Positions 58,041 through 64,000 of a DNA stretch of 64,000 nucleotides are shown piece by piece. Below the pieces are notes generated by a model that did not search any database, was not told where the DNA came from, and worked only from the letters and a program-made list of their open reading frames with translations. The translations under genes and the position numbers were made by a program. This DNA comes from Gordionus sp. m RMFG-2023. Taxonomy: Eukaryota; Nematomorpha; Gordioida; Chordodea; Parachordodidae. The stretch spans positions 17,337,561 to 17,401,560 of the forward strand of contig NC_088775.1 in NCBI RefSeq assembly GCF_954871325.1, read 5' to 3'. The first letter of the stretch is position 1. Each line of letters opens with the position of its first letter.

Positions 58041-58481
58041 ATGAGATAAAAAATTTAATTTAGCCAAGAATAATTATGTCTGATTTTAAGATATCTTATC
58101 TAATTAACAGATAAATTGTCTAATCTCTTATAAATTAAGTATTTAAAGAAAAAACAACAAACCTGGTATTATTTGATATATAATGTTGATAATATAAAAA
58201 TATTTAATTTGATATATAATGTTTATAATATGGAAATATTTAATTTGAAAAGAAATCACCAATTTAAAAAATGCCACCAAGGAAAATTAAAATTTTAAAT
58301 TTAGGTTAATAATTTAAAATTAATTATTTTTAAAACCGTTTTGAACCGGTTCAAAATATTTATAACGGTTCGGTTCGCTCTTTTAATATTTTCTTCATAA
58401 CGGTTCGGTTAAGGTTACGGTTCAGAAAATCATAACGGTTCATTCCTGTTTTGCGGTTCGGTTCGAACCCCTGCTCACAAG

Positions 58482-60377
58482 TCAGTGAAAAAATGTGGAC
58501 AGACCTTTTATCCAGATTAATAGACACTGCCAAATCGACACTAGGCTTGACAAGAGGAGGCAACAAATCATATAAAGAACTATGGTGGTGGAATGAAGAG
58601 GTACAAACCACTATACAGGAGAAAAAAAGCCCTTTATAAAATATGGTACAAATCCAAAAACGCAGATGACAAGACAAGATACAAAAAATCCAAGAGATTA
58701 GCTACAAAAGCGGTGGCTAGAGCCAAATCTATGGCATACGATGACATGTACGAAGATCTACATACCAAAGAAGGGCAAAATAAAATATACAGATTAGCCA
58801 AACAGCGAGAAAAGAACTCTAGGGATATTAACGGAGCTCCGAAAGTAATCAAAAATAAAGATGGGAAATTGATAATAAAGGAAAAAGAAATAATGATTAG
58901 ATGGAGAGAATATTTTCAGGAGCTTCTCAACTTTAATCCGCACATACTGCATCTAGACGAACACTCCCCTTGTCAAAACCTTGTACAACCTATAACACAA
59001 CAAGAAATAATCACATGCCTCAAGCATATGAAAAACAACAAAGCTAGGGGTCCAGACGATATTCCAATAGAAAGCCTTAAAGCACTAGATGATGGAATAC
59101 ATCTCCTCACAAATCTATACAATAAGATACTTGGAAATGAAGAGGTTCCCCAAAAATGGAGGCAGAGCTATCTAGTTCCTATCTTCAAAAATAAAGGGGA
59201 TCCACATAATTGTCAAAATTACAGGGGCATAAAACTAATGTCACACTGTCTAAAACTATACGAAAAAATAATAGAAAAAAGATTAAGAGATATAATCGAA
59301 ATAGGAGAGACTCAGTTTGGCTTTATGCCTGGAAGATCAACAACCGATGCTATCCACGCAATTAGGCAAATGAGTGAAAAATACAAGGAAAAGAACAAAA
59401 ATCTACACATGGTCTTTCTCGATCTAGAAAAGGCCTTTGATAGAATCCCAAGAAAACTTATCTGGTGGGCGCTACGCCACAAAAATGTTCCCGAAAAATG
59501 TATAAGAATAATACAGGATATGTATATGGGCCATACAACAATGGTCCGTAGCACAACAGGTACTTCAGCAGGCTTCACAATAGCCGAAGGAGTTCATCAA
59601 GGGTCGGCTCTCAGCCCACTTCTCTTCATTACAGTAATAGATGTATTAGCACAGTCTATACCTCAAACAGTCCCGTGGAATATGATATTTGCAGATGATA
59701 TTGTGATACTTGCCGAATCTAAGGATGAAATGAAAGAAAGACTAGTGATTTGGATAAATATCCTAGAAACGCACGGATTAAAAGTAAATAGAGAAAAGAC
59801 GGAGTATATGGTGATAGGAGGAGATGAAACAGAGAGTATTGATATAAATGAATGGCAGATATCGGCAATTGAAAGCTGCAAATATTTGGGCTCCACTATA
59901 CAAACAAACGGCACAATAGAAAAAGAGATAAAGAGTAAGATTAATCAAGGGTGGCTAAAGTGGAGATCTTTATCTGGAGTGCTATTTGATAAAAGAATCC
60001 CACACAAATTAAAGGGAAAAATTTACAGTTCCATAATACAACCAACTATTCTATATAGTTCGGTAACAAGAAAGGATAAGGTGCGCAGTACAAGAATACT
60101 AAGTAGTTTAAAGGTAGTGCCCATTAAGACTAAGTTAATGGTAAACAGACTTAGGTGGTATAGGCACACAATGAGAAGGCCTATGAACTACATAGGAAAT
60201 AAAGTTAAGAGTTTGGAAGTAATGGGCAAACGTAAAAGAGGAAGACCAAAACTTCAATGGGGCCATAAAGTTAGAGCCAATATAAAGAAGTATAAATTAG
60301 ATAAAAGAGATTGTATTAATAACATAAAGTGGAGAGAGATGTTGAAGGAGCTTACCACCAGAAAAGGTGAAAGCTAA
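58482..60377 (+). pseudogene. RTE-like LINE reverse transcriptase
   Basis: From CSQVSEKMWTDLLSRLID through WWWNEEVQTTIQEKK, then in the next frame ALYKIWYKSKN and onward for about 590 codons. Reverse transcriptase blocks: GPDDIPIESLKAL, FKNKGDPHNCQNYRGIKLMS, TQFGFMPGRSTTDAIHAIRQ, VFLDLEKAFDRIPRKLIWWA, EGVHQGSALSPLLFITVIDV and the catalytic MIFADDIVIL, then the thumb region and a basic tail RKRGRPKLQW. The block sequences fit the RTE group of non-LTR elements. The endonuclease domain is lost by 5' truncation. One frameshift lies in the A-run of GGAGAAAAAAAGCC near 58625: one A fewer would keep the frame. The rest of the domain is open, so the copy is young. Confidence 0.88.
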
Positions 60378-60784
60378 AGAGAAAAAAATAAAATACAATA
60401 CCCCGCTTCCCTCTAGTGCTCCTGTGGAGCGCTTATTTAGTATTGCAAAACAGGCCATAGGGGAGAGGCGTGGATGTTTGTTAGATTCTAATTTAGAAAA
60501 TTTATTACTTTTAAAGGCTAATAAAATATTATAAATAGTTAGATAGATCATTTAATATAAATAAAACCTTTTGATAAAAATATGATTTTATTTTGTGTAC
60601 CTTCTAAAAAATTAAAATCAAAGTAGCAGTTATGGAGTGGCGCTCCATTATTTGGAGCGGGAGCTAGCTCCTTTTAAAAATGTAGTAGCGGGAGCGGGAA
60701 CTAGCTCCTTTTGAGAAGGTAGAAGCGGGAGCGGGAGCTAGCTACTTTTAAAAAGAAGCGTTAATAACTCTGATTAAGAGTGCT

Positions 60785-62395
60785 GTAAAAATTTCTAAAA
60801 AAATCGAACGCATTCAACGTTAATTGACAAAAATCGAACATGTTCACTTTCAAAAAAAAGGAACGCGTTCACCGTTCAAAATTTTATGATAAATTTTTTT
60901 AAAATTTAATTTAATGTAAATAAACGTCTTATATTTTTTAACACAATATATTAGACATGTTAAATAGTTTTATTTTGATAATATAACAATATAATATAGC
61001 GAATAAAAAGACATTTTTATTTATAAAACATTTTCTTATTAATTTTTATTAACATTTGTTTTAAAAATTTTCATCTGATAGATAGTGTTGTTAAACGGTT
61101 CGTTTTGAGCCGATTTTTAAAAACGGTTAACAGTATTTTATCCAGAAAAATATTAATCAAGCCTGGAAATTTTGTTCATAAAAGGAGCAAAGGTCTAGAC
61201 ATATAGTATCGAAATTTCGAGGCTTAGTCAATATTTTTCTGGCGAAAATATTGAGTTAGCCATTTTTAAAAATCGGCTCAAAACGAGCCGTTTAACAACG
61301 TTAGATAGACAGGAACGTTTGGCAGTTAATACAGCATTAGCTATACTAAAGACGCGCTTTACAGATGCAGATGAGGGGATTGCGGTATTATACTTAATAA
61401 CAACTCTTTTAACGTGGGAAATTTATTAAAAACATTTATTGTTTTATCCTTTCCTTCAAAAAATTGAGATAAATTATCCTCCTCCAATCCATCCTCTACT
61501 TCCTCGTCAAAAAAAAGGATATCTCGAAATTAACAGTTCTTGTATAATAATTTCTAGGGTTTCCAATGCAGTTTTTCACTAACTATAAGTTTATTTTTTA
61601 TAGGTTCCTTCTGTGAAAGATTTATCCATGGCTATTAAAACTTGAACTGAATGTATAATTGCAGAAAGAACATAATTTCTTCATTGTAATTAATTTGATA
61701 GTGACAGGTTTAATAACTTTTATTAATCCCATTTAATACTGCATCTATCAATGGTTGCATATTTGAGGCCACTAATTTTTTTTAAATTTAAAATAACTAT
61801 CGTTATTGTTGGAGTCACATAGCCCAAATGCATTTTTTCTTCAAATTTAATGATTTTACTTAGCTATATTATATTATAAAAATAATTAATATTAGAATAA
61901 AATGTCGTTTTAAATTGGAACTTGGAGATTTTGAAACTTATAAGATTTTGGGGCACATTTTACATGTTCCTTCAGTATAGGATGATACTGTAAAATATTT
62001 ATCAAATTTAGGCCATGGTGTTAATTCATCTGATTTTTAATTTTCAGAATTAGATGATGAGGATGAAATAATAATATCCATGCTTATGCTAATCTATTAA
62101 ATTAAAATATAAACAATAATATCCAAATTAATAAACTATAATAATGGCGTGTTAAAAAATTTGAAATGTGAAAAAGGAAAGATTATAAAATAAAATATAA
62201 GACTTTTTTCATAAAAAATTCAGATTAATATTAAATTTTTCAAATAAATAAATAAAAAGTGTTTGAACGAACGTTAAATTCGAAAGCGTTCATCATAAAA
62301 TAGGAACGCGTTCACATTCAAAGTTCGTTAAAAATAAAAGGAACGCCGTTTATCATTTTTTTCAAAAAAAAACGAATAATTTGTCGTTAAAGCAA
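60785..62395 (-). mobile_element. hAT7: another hAT remnant, split by a MITE
   Basis: The minus strand at about 61304-61430 encodes IKYNTAIPSSASVKRVFSIA then NAVLTAKRSCLS, a hAT dimerisation domain; its continuation SDENF...KQMLIKINKKM lies at 61082-61020 on the other side of the MITE. Subterminal GAACGCGTTC palindromes (60861-60870 and 62304-62313) and GAACG repeats mark both ends. Termini are only approximate (AGAGTGCTGTAAAA on the left, CGTTAAAGCAAA on the right) and no target duplication was resolved. Confidence 0.7.
61083..61303. mobile_element. 221-bp hAT-type MITE inside the hAT7 dimerisation domain
   Basis: The left end TAGTGTTGTTAAACGGTTCG and right end CGAGCCGTTTAACAACGTTA form the family terminal inverted repeat, and the interior matches the MITE at 4321-4537 (AAAATATTGAGTTAGCC). 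The flanks share GATAGA, a shorter than expected duplication, and the reading frame of the hAT dimerisation domain resumes across it. Confidence 0.85.
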
Positions 62396-64000
62396 AGATG
62401 TAATTTAAGAGAAACGAAACCAAAAACCGGGTAAGAGCCATAAAAAAATCAGATTATATTTTACATGTATAACATTATTTTACTCGCATAATGTCCTTAT
62501 AAAATCATTGATTTTGAAAGGAAGGTAATCATATGGGAACCATATTATTAAAAGTAGCTCGATTTTAAATGTTTTATTATCTCTATAAATCTACATTCAT
62601 TTATAATTTTAAATAAATTATTATGAATCTGGAATCTTTTTTTGAGAACCTGTTCTGGAACACGCAATCAGATCAAAATATTACTGGTTAAAACTAAACT
62701 GCTCTTTTAAAAGTTGTTTTATAGAATCTAGGAAAATAAATCCCAGGAAAAAAATTCCCACAGAAAATAATTCCCCGGAAAAAAATTCCCCCCTTTTTTA
62801 GATATTAAAAAATTAGAAAATTAATAAAATAGAAGAAAGAATTTCCTATAAATATATCCATAAAATTCCTCAAATAAAATATTTAAAAATTTTGAGAAAA
62901 TAACAAAATAAAAAAATTTCCTGGAAAATATATTTCTTAAAAAGATTTCCCCAACATAATTGTTAGCCAAAATTGTAAACAATAAAAAGTAGTTAATGAT
63001 TTACTAAACTTAACCTAATTTTTAAAATATTATCGAATAACCCTAAACCATATAATGTTTAACGTTATGGTCTTATTACGAACCCAGTTTTAATGAAATT
63101 TTAACAAAATAATTATTAGAAAATATACTAATGCATGCCCTTAAACTTAACTACCTCCAAGATACCTATTTTCTGTGATATAAAGCAAAATCTACCTCCG
63201 ATACTTATTTTCTGTGATATAAAGCAAAATTTTATCATAAGTTAACATTTTGGTTAAATTTTTTTAAAAATTCACTTTTAGAAGTTTCGTGACTTCAATT
63301 AATTAAAAGATTTTAAAATAAAATTTTGTTTGTCTTTAAACATTTTCCCCAACTTTTTGATATATATGGGAAAGATTTTTAAACGTTTATAATTAATATA
63401 TTTTTATCCTTTTAAGACAATTATTAGCCGACTAAAAAATAAATTGGCTAAACTAAGTTTTAAGTTAAATCGAGGTTTTTCTTAAAAATATAGCAACTCA
63501 AATTTGAAAAATATTATTATATATTAAAACGCCTTAATGGTAACGGTTTTTCTCCGGCTTGCGCATATTAAGCCGAATTAGCCCACATTTAGTCATAACC
63601 CAACTATAATAATGACTGGAAGAAATTTTATAAAAAATACCCTCATATTAGTTTTTTCTTTTAATAAATGATTCCTTTTTACAAGTTTTTAGAACATAGT
63701 TTTTTTTTTAAAAAAAATTATAAAATTATTTATTATTTCCAAGAAGTTTTTTTAAATATCCAATTGGGAGATTTTAATTGAGTATTTTCGCAATTACCTT
63801 CAAAAATGGTTGATCACACGATTTTTTTTCAATAAGGATTAGTTTAACATACATTTACTCCTCATATTCTCAATTCCCGTTTATAAAATAGTTATACCTA
63901 TAATTATTTATTTGAGCAATTTATTCGCTCAGAATAAAAACTAAAACATCACTTAAACGTGAGAATACTCAAAGCTCAGAAAAAATACTGAATATCCAGA
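62396..64000. other. AT-rich stretch without a gene
   Basis: Imperfect GGAAAAAAATTCCC units recur between 62730 and 62960, and a CTACCTCCGATACTTATTTTCTGTGATATAAAG-type segment is duplicated in tandem near 63155-63230. No gene recognised. Confidence 0.5.

Larger units (their letters stand above)
54639..58473 (-). mobile_element. hAT1: 3.8-kb hAT element, innermost of the nest
   Basis: Ends CAGGGTTTCGAACCG and its inverse CGGTTCGAACCCCTG match at 14 of 15 bases and are flanked by a perfect 8-bp duplication CTCACAAG (54631-54638 and 58474-58481). Both ends have many AACGGTTCGGTT motifs. The minus strand carries a nearly complete but damaged transposase. A deleted relative lies at 1053-2615. The perfect duplication makes it the youngest insertion of this nest. 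Confidence 0.93.
54627..60387 (+). mobile_element. 5'-truncated RTE-like LINE inserted in hAT2
   Basis: A 12-bp target duplication ATAAAATACAAT (54615-54626 and 60388-60399) brackets the LINE, which is 5'-truncated, as LINE copies usually are. hAT1 later inserted only 12 bp from its 5' end. Without hAT1 the LINE is about 1.9 kb. It ends in a short A-rich tail (AGAGAAAAAA). Confidence 0.88.
53843..60772 (+). mobile_element. hAT2: deleted hAT element, outer shell of a three-level nest
   Basis: Ends CAGAGTTGTTAAAGAGCG and CGCTTTAATAACTCTG-like (reading AAGCGTTAATAACTCTG) are inverted relatives. Flanks ATTAGTAG (53835-53842) and ATTAAGAG (60773-60780) agree at 6 of 8, an aged 8-bp duplication. 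Both ends carry GGAGCTAGCTCC palindromes and GAGCGGGAGC repeats. The plus strand has a BED zinc-finger remnant (54300-54420, AKCLLCL then LKKHLK) and the dimerisation domain, whose sequence [54 protein letters not shown] runs across the LINE insertion point. The middle of the transposase is deleted, so it was non-autonomous before being split. Confidence 0.85.

Noticed and set aside
59312-59914. Minus-strand open frames within the LINE
   Set aside because: They are antisense to the conserved reverse transcriptase blocks.
54627-60387. An intact autonomous LINE
   Set aside because: It is 5'-truncated without endonuclease, carries a frameshift and is split by hAT1.
1-64000. tRNA, rRNA or other structured RNA genes
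   Set aside because: No cloverleaf-like box A/box B pair or rRNA core segment was recognised by eye; a covariance-model scan could not be run.

Overview
This is a strongly AT-rich window from a eukaryote, most likely an invertebrate animal. The evidence is three spliced host genes or gene parts with animal homologues (SmG/SNRPG, a NUDCD3-like protein, the tail of a ZIP9-like zinc transporter) and a transposon mix typical of metazoans: hAT, piggyBac, pogo/CENP-B type, Helitron, an RTE-like LINE, Ty3/gypsy-type LTR elements and MITEs. Introns in the two best-resolved genes are tiny (31-66 bp), which suggests a lineage with compact introns. The species cannot be named from the sequence. No rRNA or tRNA gene, CRISPR array or operon was seen.

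Layout. 0-7 kb: AT-rich DNA with a deleted hAT copy (1053-2615), an orphan acidic first exon (3403-3450) and a 217-bp hAT MITE (4321-4537). 7.4-18 kb: a diverged array of a ~110-119-bp iteron, the last two exons of a ZIP9-like gene, an old broken LTR element (about 9.99-14.5 kb), a pogo-like transposase exon pair, then the same iteron inverted. 18-27.6 kb: fragments of hAT and piggyBac, a 2.5-kb DNA transposon with ~600-bp inverted termini (20237-22731), the intact SNRPG gene (23953-24318, minus), Helitron remains and a 1.2-kb element with GGCGTAGCTA-like ends. 28.8-45.5 kb: a single 16,650-bp interval with 14-bp terminal inverted repeats and an 8-bp target duplication, carrying inverted arrays of a 119-bp iteron at its two ends. 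Inside it lie hAT remnants, a young complete-looking LTR element (33329-40274), a 644-bp tandem duplication and a small hAT. 47.3-48.2 kb: the NUDCD3-like gene. 49-53 kb: a second copy of the long-terminus transposon family, a retroelement C-terminal module and unrecognised coding remnants. 53.8-60.8 kb: a three-level nest (hAT2 containing a 5'-truncated RTE LINE containing hAT1) with readable target duplications. 60.8-62.4 kb: a further hAT split by a MITE. 62.4-64 kb: nothing recognisable.

How it fits together. The window is mainly a hAT graveyard. At least five hAT families can be separated by their termini and by family-specific subterminal motifs, most of which are short palindromes. The best candidate for something undescribed is the 16.65-kb hAT-like composite with inverted 119-bp iteron arrays, together with the second, older pair of the same arrays that brackets a host-gene tail.
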